A stretch of DNA of 64,000 bases from Haematococcus lacustris (lineage: Eukaryota > Chlorophyta > Chlorophyceae > Chlamydomonadales > Haematococcaceae), in contig JASKMD010000002.1 of assembly GCA_030144725.1 (NCBI GenBank), positions 4,777,362 through 4,841,361 on the forward strand. Direction: 5' to 3'. This document shows, piece after piece, positions 24,300 to 37,374 of the stretch. Below the pieces are notes generated by a model. It was not told where the DNA came from, did not search any database, and saw nothing but the letters and a program-made list of their open reading frames with translations. Each line of letters starts with the position of its first letter. The stretch's first letter is position 1. The translations under genes and the position numbers were made by a program.

Positions 24300-27200
24300 A
24301 TGGTTCGGTCTCGAGCATGTTTGTTGCTCCTCCCTTGGGCAAGGCTTTGCAAGCCACTTGTCGAGCGCGCCGGCTATAGCTCGGCAACTCAGCTGTCACC
24401 ATTGCTTACCGCGCTGCCCGCCACTTCGCATGCTGGTGGCCAGCCCGCTTCCCCCGTCTTTCCCCCACATCACCTCAGCTTTGCAAGAGACCGCTGGCTG
24501 TCGACCTCATCTACCAGCCTGCACGCTAGCAGCAAAGGTATGCCCAGCAAGTGCCTTGTCTTCTTAACACCCACCACACTACTACTCCGAGCTTCTGTCT
24601 TGCAGAGTCAGAGGCTGATTTAGAAGCCAGCACCAACAGCAACTCCGTTGGCAATGTCAGTGGATCTAAAGAAGAGCCAGCAAAGCCTAAAGAGTTACGC
24701 ATGTCATTGCAGGAAGCCTTGAGCAGCCTGGTGAGCAAGGGCATGCATTGCTGGTGTGGATGCCCAAGTGCGACAACAACCGCGACAGCAACCAGAGCAG
24801 TACCAAAGGCTGAGGCCATGACTATGGCTTGACAGACGCAGCAGGGAGCAGCAACGACAGGTCCAACAGCAGCGCTGGCGGAGGCATGAAGGTCACCTCA
24901 AGTGCCTCCCTAAGGCAGCGCCACATCCACCGTTTACATTACAGTCATGCTGTGGCTGGCCCGCTGCTTCTTAACCGCAAGGCCTGCCCTTGCCCTTGAC
25001 TACCTTTCTGTGGTCCTCTCTGTGGTAGTGGCCAGACCCGGTGCCGCAGCTGCCTTGGGTGTTGACTGCAGTGCAAGAGGGGATGGTGCTCCCTGTGGCA
25101 CAGGTGGATGCCGCTGTGGGCATGGTGGAGGACAACAACCTGGCAGGCGCCATCAGTGTGCTGAAGGAGGGCATAGCAACCTTTGAGCCCACATTCCCTG
25201 CAAGGTCAGTAGCCTCCCACCTGCCTGCCTGCCTGCCTGCCTGCCATTGACCTCACGGATTTGCTTGCTCTTTTCTAAGGCATGCAACCTGCATGGCGAG
25301 CGGGGCGTGTCAGGAATCAGCCATGGGATTATGTGATGGACACTGGCCTTCAGGGCTGGGGTCCTGGCCGCATCATTCCTTCCGTTGGTTCCAAGGTTGT
25401 GCTGGAGTCGATGACCTGGCTCGCAGCCTCGCCTGACCTAGTCCTGACCTGGCTGCAGCCCCTCAGGCCTCACTAGGGCCTCCATCCGAGTCGGACCACT
25501 AGGGACCAATAGCAGGACCATGACTAGCGGGACCATGTCTAGTGAGACCACTAGGGACCACTAGTGGGACCACTCAGGATGGTGTTAAGGGGCTGTGTGG
25601 AGTGTTCCCATGCACATGGTACATGGCACATGGCATGGTTGCCTACCACCTTAACCATTGCCTGACCCCTGTGACAGGGCTAAGGTCTAGAGTTGGCATG
25701 ACCTGCATGCAGTAAATGTGAGCTGACGACAGCTCTATTGGGGGCACACACTACTGTGCCACAGCAGGCTGCTGCTGCTGGGCCTTGGGGGGCTTGTTGC
25801 AGCCGCTTGTACCCCAGGCCTGGGTGCTCCTTGCCTTTGGCCAGCAGAGCTACCTGGTCTTGCCACCAGCACAGCTTCAAGTGGGCGCCACCTGCTCTCC
25901 CCATTGCGCTGCATGTTCAGCGCTGCATTGCAGCCCCGGTCCAGCCACCTGCCTGGCTGTGGTTCTGGTTTGGTTTCGTCAGCCTTGCCCTGGGCCTTGC
26001 CTTTGCCCTTGGCGGGCTGGCTGGGCCCAGCTGCCTGCTCAGCCTTGGTGCGCTTGGCTGGCGGGGGAGTGCTGGGCCCTCGCTCAGAGGCCATCTTTTC
26101 AAGCAACATGGGGTATCGCGGCTTTCTGAGTATATTGATTGGGACATGATGGCTGGGCCATGGCGCTCATTGCCAAATGTGGTAGGATGCACCCCATGTG
26201 CAGCTCGCACTACAGCAGATGGTCGCGCAGTCATCAGCAGACAGAGGTGCATTGGTGATTTGCCTTGTTATGACGCCCATGCCATCGGCCATGGGTCATG
26301 CAGCTATCAAGGGCACCATGCAATTGCAGCTACCCAGGGCACCCACTGTGACCTGCCTGCAGCCCAGAGCTGGGGGAGCTGTACAACCAGGTGGCGCTTC
26401 TGAGCCTGGTGGCAGGGGACGTGGAGGAAGCAGCCAGGCATGCGGAGGTGGGCTGCAACCCACAGGGTCCTACCGGCAATGGGGTAGGCCACCACACACT
26501 GTGTCTGGGTTCTGAAACAGAGTCTCACACAACCATACATCTCATAGGTCTGGGTTGGAAGGGTGAATTGTAGGTCCCTTGCCCTGCTTTCTACTCTCAC
26601 ACTGGCACCGACACTGGCCACTTAACCCTGGCCCCTTACCCTCAGCTCTGACCCTCTCCTGCCTCGACCCCTGCCCCTGCCCCTGCTCCTGCCCACCATG
26701 CTGGCTTTGCCCTTCAGGCAGCCCATGACATGACGCTGCGTGCGTTTGGGCCAGCCAGTGTCCTCACTGGTCACCGGGCGCTGCGGCTCGGGGTGGCTCG
26801 CTTTGCCCAGCAGCGAGTCAAGGATGCGGTGGGCCTGCTGCACACTGCGGTTGAAGCGCTGACGGTGAGATGACAGTGACCACACACCGCAGCACACTGC
26901 ACCACGCCATGCCACGCCATGCCACGCCATGTCCCTCCCCGCCCTGCCCTGCACCACCCCGCGCAAAACACCGCTAAACAGCATGAGCAGCTTTGCATTG
27001 GAGGGTGCCCTGTGGTGCCGAGGCCGGACCCTGCCACCACCCACTGCTGCTGCTGCTGCCGCTGCTGCTGCAGAAGCACCGTGACGTATCGCAGCCTGAG
27101 GCCCAGCTGTATTTGGACCTGTGCATGCTTTCTGGTGCTTCAGATGCGCAGCAGGTCGGGGCTGGGCCAGACAGCACCCTCAACCCTCACCTCCCACCCC

Positions 27201-30200
27201 TCACCTCCCACCCCTCATCTCTCACCCTCACCCCTCACCCCCAACCTCTGCATCCTGGTCCATGGTGCCTCATGCCCAACCCCTGCCCCATGACCTCTGT
27301 ATCCACTCCTTCCCTCTCCAACCATAAGCCGCAGCAGTCGAGAAGCTGCAAGGGAGCTAATGCTAGCAGTGAAGAAGCTGCAAGGAAGCTGCTGGCCGCA
27401 GCAGTCAGCCTGCCTCATGGACTCGCAACAAGCCAGCAGGCCACTGGTGCCAACCCATGCATTGCCAACCATCTTGACCACAGCGCACAATATGTTGGCA
27501 GCATGGAGAATGCAAGCTCACCATGCATGACCCTCAGGCCACTGCAGGGTGGTGTGATGTGTGCCTCCCCGGCTGCAGGTGCAAGGCTTGCAGGAGCGGC
27601 TGCTGGCATCAGTCGGCAGCATGAAAGACACCTTTGGCGCTCAGTCTATGATTCTGTCCCTGGCCTTGGCTCAGGTGCTCAACAGCCTCAGGGCTCCTGC
27701 TGGCACCACACATAGCCTGCATCACACCCACCTTGACTACGTTTGCTGCCCAGCTGGCCTGGCTGTTGTCCTGGCGGGGTTGTATGGCCCTTACCCCACA
27801 CAGTGCCCACACTTGTACCTTCCGTCTACTCACATTTCTTCCTCACTCACTCTTGCACCACACCCACACTCGTTTTGTCACCAGCTCTGGTTACCAAACG
27901 GGCCCCAGCATCCAGCGATGTGTTTTATGCTTTGTGACCACAAGACTTCCAAACACTGTTAGTGGATATGGCTCCATCTATCTTTAGACATATAATCGCA
28001 AAAATAACCAGGTGATGGGCTAGAATCCTGAGGGATCAACATCAGATTTGAAATACTATCACTGATGTGTTCCCCACTCCTACATCCGTCAGTACACCTT
28101 TCGTGGCAGCACCTGCGCTGCTCCCTGCCTTGAACGGACCACTCGACCATTTACTCTCCTTCCCTCTCCCCACCCCACTTGCCCTGATCTCGCATGTACA
28201 CTCTCCCCACTTGCCCTCATCCCGCTGCCTGCACCGCTGATGCAGCACGACAGGGTGGTGCACCAGGCCCTGGGGGCTGCACAGCTGGACACTACGCTGT
28301 GTGAGGCCCTGCTGAAGCAGCACATCAGGTGCGGGTGGCAGGCCTGCAGGGGGCAGGCACTCCAGCCAGGCTGGGTCGAAAAAACATGCAGGGGCTGGGT
28401 AGGCCAGGTGGTATGAGTGGGACTGGCAACTCCGGGCCAACCCAGGCTGTCAGGATGTGGGGAAAGAGCCCTGCCCTGCCCTGCCCTGCCCTGCCCTGCC
28501 CTGCCCTGCCCTGCCCTGCCCTGCCCTGCCCTGCCCTGCCCTGCCCTGCCCTGCCCTGCCCTGCCCTGCCCTGCCCTGCCCTGCCCTGCCCTGCCCTGCC
28601 CTGCCCTGCCCTGCCCTGCCCTGCCCTGCCCTGCCCTGCCCTGCCCTGCCCTGCCCTGCCCTGCCCTGCCCCAACCTGCCCCAACCTGCTCTGCCCTGCC
28701 CCAACCTGCCCCAACCTGCCCCAACCTGCCCTGCCCTGCCCCGCCCTGCCCCGCCCTGCCCTGCCATAGGCTCCTGGAGTCTGTGTCCGCGGAGGGGGAG
28801 GATCTGGCAGTGGCTCAATACAAACTGGCCACGTTTTACTACGTGCAGGTGCTGCACAACCCGGTGACATGCCCATGCCCCTTGGCCCCCTACCCTACCC
28901 CCTCAACCCTACCCAGCCTGGTCCATGCTCCTGAGGCTGTCATCACACCTTGACCCTGGGTTTGGCTGGCAACAGCTGCTGCTCCCCACTGCTCCGCCCA
29001 CCCTTACCCTGCCCCACTCCTTGCTTCCCCTGCTACCCTCCCACCCACTCAACCTGCACCACAGGACATGCAAGCTGACGCAGGCGCCATGCTGCAGCAA
29101 GCCATGCAAGGCCTGCGAAGCATCTATCCTGACGACCACGACCTGGTGAGCTCACCATGCGTGTGGAACAAGCTGGCTGGGCCACGGCCTGCTGTGGCAG
29201 CACAGGGCCTGCAGGGCTGGGGTGGCTCAGGCAGGCTGGTGGTGGGCTGGTGAGGTGATACGCTGCGGCTGCCCCTGGGCGCTGGTGCTGTGCTGCCCCT
29301 GCTGTGAGCCAACCTTGGTCACAAACCGTGTGTGAGCTGCAGCAGCTGCAGTGGCAGCGTAACCATAACCAGCCACCTACCTCACCTGCAGCTTGTCGGT
29401 GTAAATGGGGAGGCACATGCCCGGCACCTGCCTCCTTGACCACTTCCTTGCACACCAGTCAAGGGGTCAGGACAGGCATAGCACAGGGCCAGGTCCAGAG
29501 GGCCAGGTACTTGCTGCCTCCACCACCGTCCTGGTTACAACACTTGCAGAGGCAGTGGCAGGACATGGCCTGGCATGTCATCCTTTACCACACCGTCAGA
29601 CAGGCTGCAGCACAGAGACCGTGTCATTACCAAGGTGCAGGAGGTGCAGATTTCCAGGCCGGATGGCTGGAGGTGACAAATCATTCAAGCTCAAGCACCC
29701 GCCCAGACGATGGTAAACCACTAAACCTGTCAACCCTATCAAACCGCCCTGATGCTTGTCCACCACTGAACTTTTCCAAGCAAGGGGTTTGAACCCTGTT
29801 CCATCCCTAGCGTGCCCCTGCTTGCAGGTGGTTCTGTGCAAGCATCGCATGGGCATGGTGCTAGCAGCCTCAGGGGACCACCACGCTGCTTCCCAGCTGC
29901 TGAGCCTCAGTCTGGCCCACTACTCCCCCTCACCCAGCCCTGGATCTAGCCCAGCAGCAGCAGCAGCAGCAGCAGGCCCCCACAACGACAGCCCCGGCAG
30001 CAGCCAGGGAGGAGCCGGCATGGGCAGCGGAGGGGAGGGAGCAGGCAGGTCGGGCCTGTCGGGTCTGGCGCTGGAAGCTGCGTTTGGCCTTGCCCTGGCC
30101 AAGTGAGTAGTGTGACCAAAGCACATGGGCAGCTCGTAGCTGGGGTAGCTGGGCTCACCCTGCTGCCACCTGCAACTGCCTGACAAAAGGCTGCTGGGCA

Positions 30201-30759
30201 CCTCTTGAGTTTGACTTCTTACTCTTGGAGTCTTCTATCAGGTCAAGGCTGTGACAGGTCCAGGGTGTCTCCTCCCGCACCCTGCTGACGACGCCCACCT
30301 TGCCACAACCCATGGCTGCTACCGTAGCCGCTGCTGCTGCTGCTGCTGCTGGCGCCGGTGCTGGTAGTGACGGTGTTTTGGGTGGTGCATCCTTACAGCA
30401 GCTTCGGACTTGTGGGTGGTTGTGCCTGTCACCCCGTAGGCTGAAGGCGCTGCCCAGCCCCTCATCCAATATCCCTGGGGCCCATCGAGCCCTGGAGGCA
30501 GCCAAGGCCCGGCTGGCTGAGCTGGTGGCTACAGTAGGACCCCAGCACATGCTGGCTAAGGGGGCCATGCGCCAGTTCGAGCAGGTAACCGCGCTGCTGC
30601 CCTTTGAATCTGGCTGTGGTCCAACCCTTGAATTCTGCAAGCTGCTGGCAGCCCCACATGGGGGCAGTGAACTCTTTGCAGTCACACCCCTCAGTGTCAC
30701 ACGCAGTACAGGTGGCAGTGTGCGCATGTCATGCACTGCAGGTGAAGGGCCTCTGCTGA
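24300..30759 (+). CDS. Helical-repeat (TPR-like) protein with organelle presequence
   Basis: Exons: 24300-24537, 24606-24730, 25050-25204, 26363-26447, 26718-26864, 27074-27154, 27579-27674, 28246-28328, 28770-28848, 29065-29145, 29828-30102, 30440-30584, and probably a tiny last exon 30742-30759. Phases agree at every junction; 1608 nt, 535 aa plus stop. The N terminus MVRSRACLLLLPWARLCKPL is basic and lacks acids, like a mitochondrial presequence. The body is alpha-helical in TPR style: LGELYNQVALLSLVAGDVEEA, RALRLGVARFAQ, EALLKQHIRLLE, DLAVAQYKLATFYYV, KHRMGMVLAASGDHHAASQLL. The last long exon ends ARLAELVATVGPQHMLAKG. Partner unknown. Intron 3 contains a Fanzor fragment, intron 8 a CCCTG array. 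The final exons lie in a tandem array. The start of exon 3 and the last exon are least certain. Confidence 0.75.
25751..26110 (-). pseudogene. Fanzor/TnpB-like fragment in TPR-gene intron, copy 3
   Basis: Minus-strand remnant opening with SERGPSTPPPAKRTK, then a Lys/Gly linker, PQPGRWLDRGCNAALNMQR, GESRWRPLE, a frame change, and KGKEHPGLGYKRL before the terminal VAQ-type end (TAG at 25751). The RuvC-III block reads DRGCN where relatives have DRDCN, so the catalytic Asp is replaced by Gly. It sits in intron 3 (25205-26362), antisense to the host gene, so it is tolerated by splicing. Confidence 0.6.
28469..28766 (+). repeat. (CCCTG)n minisatellite at a splice acceptor
   Basis: About 40 perfect CCCTG units, then variants with CCCAACCTG and CCCCG, ending directly in the acceptor GCCATAG at 28763-28769 of the TPR-like gene. 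The pyrimidine-rich array therefore serves as, or extends, the polypyrimidine tract. Confidence 0.95.
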
Positions 30760-30833
30760 ACGGCAGATGACACCAAGGCTGAGTAAGCAGCTGCTGTAGG
30801 AGATCAGTCCGACTCAGACCTCCACTGATTCTT

Positions 30834-30905
30834 TGAGAGAGGACTTGATGGAGGCTTTGAGAGAGGACTTGAAGGAGACTTTGAGAAAGGACTTGAAGGA
30901 GAGAT
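30834..30905 (+). repeat. 24-bp repeat x3 in array unit
   Basis: TTTGAGAGAGGACTTGATGG and two variants at 24-bp spacing. One frame gives amphipathic octads LREDLMEA, LREDLKET, LRKDLKER. It recurs in unit 2 (about 34410-34482) and unit 3 (about 37977-38049). It is downstream of the modelled stop of the TPR-like gene, so it may be 3' UTR. Confidence 0.8.
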
Positions 30906-31105
30906 GGACGAAGCCTTATGCGAAGCTCACCAGAACATGGGGGTGCAGGCAAGCATGCTCTTCCGTTAACACCGACTGAGTTTGGCCCGCCACTAGCCCT
31001 GGCCACGACGCCATTCACGCATCGCTTCACAACAACCTGGGTTGGGGATGCGGGTGATGCGGCGCATGATTGTGTATCGTATGTTCATGTCACTGACGAT
31101 ACGCA

Positions 31106-33803
31106 TCGGACATTTTCCCCCGGGTCATCGAAACCTGTCAACTGTCGCAAAATCGATGGGGTCATCGAAATAGGATCGATTGCGGTCGAAGGCGGTCGAA
31201 GCTGGTCGAAATCTGTCGAGCGACCGATGGGCTGGCCGCCAGAGACTTCCCCCGGGTCATCGAAACCTGTCGATTATCGCAAAATCGATGAGGTCATCGA
31301 AATAGGGACGATTGCGGTCGAAGTTGGTTGAAAGCTGCCGACCGATGGGCTGAGACGGGCGAGACCGGCAAACAGCATGTCGGGTCGACCATCACAACCA
31401 CAGTGCCACCGAGGCAACGAATCTATACAACACGGTATGCCCCAGACTTTTAGGTTGCATAAATGTTTCGCAAAGGTTGCGCAAAGGAAGCAAAGGAATT
31501 GCGAAGGACAGCACACTGCCACACCAGCCAGGAGAAAATCGCAGCCAACAGCGTAGCTACGAGCAAGCCAGGCGTCGCCAGCCAGCAGCCTCATTCGCAG
31601 AAGACATCGCAATTGCTACGCAAAAGAGGCACAGTGATGTTAGCGATACTATAGTTGCTACCACTATAGTTGCTAGCCAATAGCCAGCCAGCCATCGCCA
31701 GCAAGCAGCCTCACAACATAGCATATCGCAGCCAAATGCAAGCCATTGGCAGCCTGCAGCAGCATCGCACTCGCGACCAGGTCGAGCGAAAGGAGCAGAA
31801 AGCGCAGCGAGATTGTAAGGGCTTGGGTTGCTTGTGGCTTGGGTTGCTTGCAGGTGGAGCGCCAAGAACTCAAAAAAAGATCAACATGGCACAGCTAAGA
31901 GGACAGTCCAGAGCTAGGAGCCAGGAAGTGCAGCCATTGGAAGCAGTTAGGCGGCGCAGCCAGGAGCAGCCAGGAGCAGTTAGAAGCTGTAGCGATGAGC
32001 GGCAATGATGAGCGGCACCGATGAAAGGCAATCATGAGCAGCACCCTCCCCCATCCCTCCCCCAACCCCATTTCCCCCCATCACACCCTCCACTCTACAA
32101 ATGGTAAGTGGCTTGCTGTTGCAAATGTGTGGCTCCATGTACACAGTCTGATCGCTAGCATGCCCTTATTAACTGCAGGTAACCACCACTACCAGCACCT
32201 CCCCTTCCCCTTTCCTTTCCCTACACACCCACACCCTCCCAATCCGTCAACGCACTTCCACCCCCTGCCCGCGCCCAGCCCAGCCCCAATCCAATAAGTA
32301 TACCCATACCCCCCCTCCCCTCCCCGACCCGACCCGACCCGACCCGACCCGACAGGTGTGTGGCAGTTGTGGAAGGGCGCGAACAGTCAGGATTCAGCTG
32401 ATCTCTCTACCCTACCTTGCAGCGAAGAGCAGCAGCCAAGTGCAGCCAGGAGCAGCAGCCAGGAGCCAACAAGCAGTCAAGGAACGCAGCCTAGAGACGT
32501 AGCGGACGAAGCAGCCAGGAGGTATAGTGAACAAGAAAGCGGCAGTCTTACTGGGGCAGGAGGACGTTAGCAGCCAAGAGTTAAGGTGAGTGCAAGGTTG
32601 TTAAGGTGTTTGGCCAGCCTGCCCACCTCTAGTCATGTATGTCCTGGTTTGTTGATCACAAGCATGCCCCTTGCTTGCTGCAGGTCTAACAGTCACACTC
32701 CAATCCCTTGGCCCCTTTACCCTAACCCTACCCTATCCCATCACCAACACCTCCAAGTCCCCTCCCTACCCTACCCAGCAACCAAGATGAAGCCCCCTCT
32801 TGTCCCTCTTCTCCCCGCCCAACCTCTTCTCCCTCTCCTGCCTGCCCTCTCTTCTCCCCCTTCTCCCTAACCCCTCTAAGAAGTGGCTAACCACCTGCCG
32901 GTAAGTAGCTGACGCCCAGCCCAGCCCAGCTGGCCTCCTGCCCCTTGGCCTCTTCCTCCGTCCCTCTCCTGTCCCACCACCACCACCTCCGCAACCCCGT
33001 CTCCCCCTACCCCAGCGGGCAGCTTGGAGCGGGCAGCCTGGAGCCAGCGCTAGAAGTAGCAGCCAACACAACCCTCACTAGCCATGCCAAGTCAGTCACC
33101 CCACCCGCCTCTCCCACTCACCCGCCTCCTCCATACTAGTAGCATACACTACCCACCCAGGTCACAGACGTACACTACAACATTGAATAGAAATTTTTGC
33201 AATACCATGGCTGTAGTGCTTTGCATGGGTGCAAGACATGCGGCATGGGTGACTGCATGGCATGGCATGTTTGTTTCTTGCAGGTCACCTCCTTGTTCTT
33301 GTCTGGGTTCCAACCCACCCCTCCAGCATTGGCACAGATGAAGCCCAGCCAACAGCGGAATATAGCTGAGCCCACAGGGCGCACCTGATAAGTACGAGCG
33401 CACTAGTGCCACTTTGCGTGGCATCCTAGCATACTTTGTGTCCTACCATGCACAGTGTCATGGCAGCAAGCCTAGTGCTCTGTATGCAGGCTTGGTGCTT
33501 TGGTGGTAAGCCTTGTACATTGGCAGAAGGTCTTGTGCTCTGGCCGTGAGCCAGTGTAACATCGATGAGTTTCCTGCATCGATCCCCCATCGAATCGATG
33601 GATGGAGCCGACTCGAAACATGCCTCGAACATGCCCCGAACATGCCTAAAACATGCCTCGAACATGCCTCGAAATCACAAAAATTGATACCCCCATCGAA
33701 TCGACAGCTTACCCCATCGAAAGACTGGGCCGATATCAGTCGGCGTCGGTCCCCCTATTCGGTCCGCGATCGAAGCGGGATCGGCGGGGGGGGAAATGTC
33801 CGA
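31106..33803. mobile_element. Inverted-repeat element between array exons, copy 1 (2.70 kb)
   Basis: Left end TCGGACATTTTCCCCC, right end inverted TCGGACATTTCCCCC. Inside lie TCGA-rich direct repeats (GGTCATCGAAACCTGTC, CGCAAAATCGATG) at 31130-31230 and 31255-31345, an AT-neutral middle with repeated GCCAGCC/AGCAGCC words, intron-like GTAAGT...CTGCAG pairs (32101-32178, 32900 on), a GACCC array (32331-32353) and a CATGCCTCGAA repeat (about 33618-33672). No transposase is recognisable. It has no clear target duplication: flanks are GATACGCA and CGACACTA. It may be a non-autonomous DNA element or a degenerate gene. Confidence 0.55.
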
Positions 33804-34682
33804 CGACACTATCAGGTCAAGGCTGTGACAGGTCCAGGGTGTCTCCTCCCGCACCCTGCTGACGACGCCCACCTTGCCACAACCCATGGCTGCTACCGTA
33901 GCCGCTGCTGCTGCTGCTGCTGCTGCTGGCGCCGGTGCTGGTAGTGACGGTGTTTTGGGTGGTGCATCCTTACAGCAGCTTCGGACTTGTGGGTGGTTGT
34001 GCCTGTCACCCCGTAGGCTGAAGGCGCTGCCCAGCCCCTCATCCAATATCCCTGGGGCCCATCGAGCCCTGGAGGCAGCCAAGGCCCGGCTGGCTGAGCT
34101 GGTGGCTACAGTAGGACCCCAGCACATGCTGGCTAAGGGGGCCATGCGCCAGTTCGAGCAGGTAACCGCGCTGCTGCCCTTTGAATCTGGCTGTGGTCCA
34201 ACCCTTGGGTTCTGCACGCTGCTGGCAGCCCCACATGGGGGCAGTGAACTCTTTGCAGTCACACCCCTCAGTGTCACACGCAGTACAGGTGGCAGTGTGC
34301 GCATGTCATGCACTGCAGGTGAAGGGCCTCTGCTGAACGGCAGATGACACCAAGGCTGAGTAAGCAGCTGCTGTAGGAGATCAGTCCGACTCAGACCTCC
34401 ACTGATTCTTTGAGAGAGGACTTGATGGAGGCTTTGAGAGAGGACTTGAAGGAGACTTTGAGAAAGGACTTGAAGGAGAGATGGACGAAGCCTTATGCGA
34501 AGCTCACCAGAACATGGGGGTGCAGGCAAGCATGCTCTTCCGTTAACACCGACTGAGTTTGGCCCGCCACTAGCCCTGGCCACGACGCCATTCACGCATC
34601 GCTTCACAACAACCTGGGTTGGGGATGCGGGTGATGCGGCGCATGATTGTGTATCGTATGTTCATGTCACTGACGATACGCA

Positions 34683-37374
34683 TCGGACATTTTCCCCCGG
34701 GTCATCGAAACCTGTCAACTGTCGCAAAATCGATGGGGTCATCGAAATAGGATCGATTGCGGTCGAAGGCGGTCGAAGCTGGTCGAAATCTGTCGAGCGA
34801 CCGATGGGCTGGCCGCCAGAGACTTCCCCCGGGTCATCGAAACCTGTCGATTATCGCAAAATCGATGAGGTCATCGAAATAGGGACGATTGCGGTCGAAG
34901 TTGGTTGAAAGCTGCCGACCGATGGGCTGAGACGGGCGAGACCGGCAAACAGCATGTCGGGTCGACCATCACAACCACAGTGCCACCGAGGCAACGAATC
35001 TATACAACACGGTATGCCCCAGACTTTTAGGTTGCATAAATGTTTCGCAAAGGTTGCGCAAAGGAAGCAAAGGAATTGCGAAGGACAGCACACTGCCACA
35101 CCAGCCAGGAGAAAATCGCAGCCAACAGCGTAGCTACGAGCAAGCCAGGCGTCGCCAGCCAGCAGCCTCATTCGCAGAAGACATCGCAATTGCTACGCAA
35201 AAGAGGCACAGTGATGTTAGCGATACTATAGTTGCTACCACTATAGTTGCTAGCCAATAGCCAGCCAGCCATCGCCAGCAAGCAGCCTCACAACATAGCA
35301 TATCGCAGCCAAATGCAAGCCATTGGCAGCCTGCAGCAGCATCGCACTCGCGACCAGGTCGAGCGAAAGGAGCAGAAAGCGCAGCGAGATTGTAAGGGCT
35401 TGGGTTGCTTGTGGCTTGGGTTGCTTGCAGGTGGAGCGCCAAGAACTCAAAAAAAGATCAACATGGCACAGCTAAGAGGACAGTCCAGAGCTAGGAGCCA
35501 GGAAGTGCAGCCATTGGAAGCAGTTAGGCGGCGCAGCCAGGAGCAGCCAGGAGCAGTTAGAAGCTGTAGCGATGAGCGGCAATGATGAGCGGCACCGATG
35601 AAAGGCAATCATGAGCAGCACCCTCCCCCATCCCTCCCCCAACCCCATTTCCCCCCATCACACCCTCCACTCTACAAATGGTAAGTGGCTTGCTGTTGCA
35701 AATGTGTGGCTCCATGTACACAGTCTGACCGCTAGCATGCCCTTGTTAACTGCAGGTAACCACCACTACCAGCACCTCCCCTTCCCCTTTCCTTTCCCTA
35801 CACACCCACACCCTCCCAATCCGTCAACGCACTTCCACCCCCTGCCCGCGCCCAGCCCAGCCCCAATCCAATAAGTATACCCATACCCCCCCTCCCCTCC
35901 CCTCCCCGACCCGACCCGACCCGACCCGACCCGACAGGTGTGTGGCAGTTGTGGAAGGGCGCGAACAGTCAGGATTCAGCTGATCTCTCTACCCTACCTT
36001 GCAGCGAAGAGCAGCAGCCAAGTGCAGCCAGGAGCAGCAGCCAGGAGCCAACAAGCAGTCAAGGAACGCAGCCTAGAGACGTAGCGGACGAAGCAGCCAG
36101 GAGGTATAGTGAACAAGAAAGCGGCAGTCTTACTGGGGCAGGAGGACGTTAGCAGCCAAGAGTTAAGGTGAGTGCAAGGTTGTTAAGGTGTTTGGCCAGC
36201 CTGCCCACCTCTAGTCATGTATGTCCTGGTTTGTTGATCACAAGCATGCCCCTTGCTTGCTGCAGGTCTAACAGTCACACTCCAATCCCTTGGCCCCTTT
36301 ACCCTAACCCTACCCTATCCCATCACCAACACCTCCAAGTCCCCTCCCTACCCTACCCAGCAACCAAGATGAAGCCCCCTCTTGTCCCTCTTCTCCCCGC
36401 CCAACCTCTTCTCCCTCTCCTGCCTGCCCTCTCTTCTCCCCCTTCTCCCTAACCCCTCTAAGAAGTGGCTAACCACCTGCCGGTAAGTAGCTGACGCCCA
36501 GCCCAGCCCAGCTGGCCTCCTGCCCCTTGGCCTCTTCCTCCGTCCCTCTCCTGTCCCACCACCACCACCTCCGCAACCCCGTCTCCCCCTACCCCAGCGG
36601 GCAGCTTGGAGCGGGCAGCCTGGAGCCAGCGCTAGAAGTAGCAGCCAACACAACCCTCACTAGCCATGCCAAGTCAGTCACCCCACCCGCCTCTCCCACT
36701 CACCCGCCTCCTCCATACTAGTAGCATACACTACCCACCCAGGTCACAGACGTACACTACAACATTGAATAGAAATTTTTGCAATACCATGGCTGTAGTG
36801 CTTTGCATGGGTGCAAGACATGCGGCATGGGTGACTGCATGGCATGGCATGTTTGTTTCTTGCAGGTCACCTCCTTGTTCTTGTCTGGGTTCCAACCCAC
36901 CCCTCCAGCATTGGCACAGATGAAGCCCAGCCAACAGCGGAATATAGCTGAGCCCACAGGGCGCACCTGATAAGTACGAGCGCACTAGTGCCACTTTGCG
37001 TGGCATCCTAGCATACTTTGTGTCCTACCATGCACAGTGTCATGGCAGCAAGCCTAGTGCTCTGTATGCAGGCTTGGTGCTTTGGTGGTAAGCCTTGTAC
37101 ATTGGCAGAAGGTCTTGTGCTCTGGCCGTGAGCCAGTGTAACATCGATGAGTTTCCTGCATCGATCCCCCATCGAATCGATGGATGGAGCCGACTCGAAA
37201 CATGCCTCGAACATGCCCCGAACATGCCTAAAACATGCCTCGAAATCACAAAAATTGATACCCCCATCGAATCGACAGCTTACCCCATCGAAAGACTGGG
37301 CCGATATCAGTCGGCGTCGGTCCCCCTATTCGGTCCGCGATCGAAGCGGGATCGGCGGGGGGGAAAATGTCCGA
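34683..37374. mobile_element. Inverted-repeat element, copy 2 (2.69 kb)
   Basis: Nearly identical to 31106-33803. Here the right end reads, inverted, TCGGACATTTTCCCCC, a perfect 16-bp match to the left end. Differences include one fewer CATGCCTCGAA unit and a GCCCTTGTTAACTG versus GCCCTTATTAACTG substitution. Confidence 0.55.
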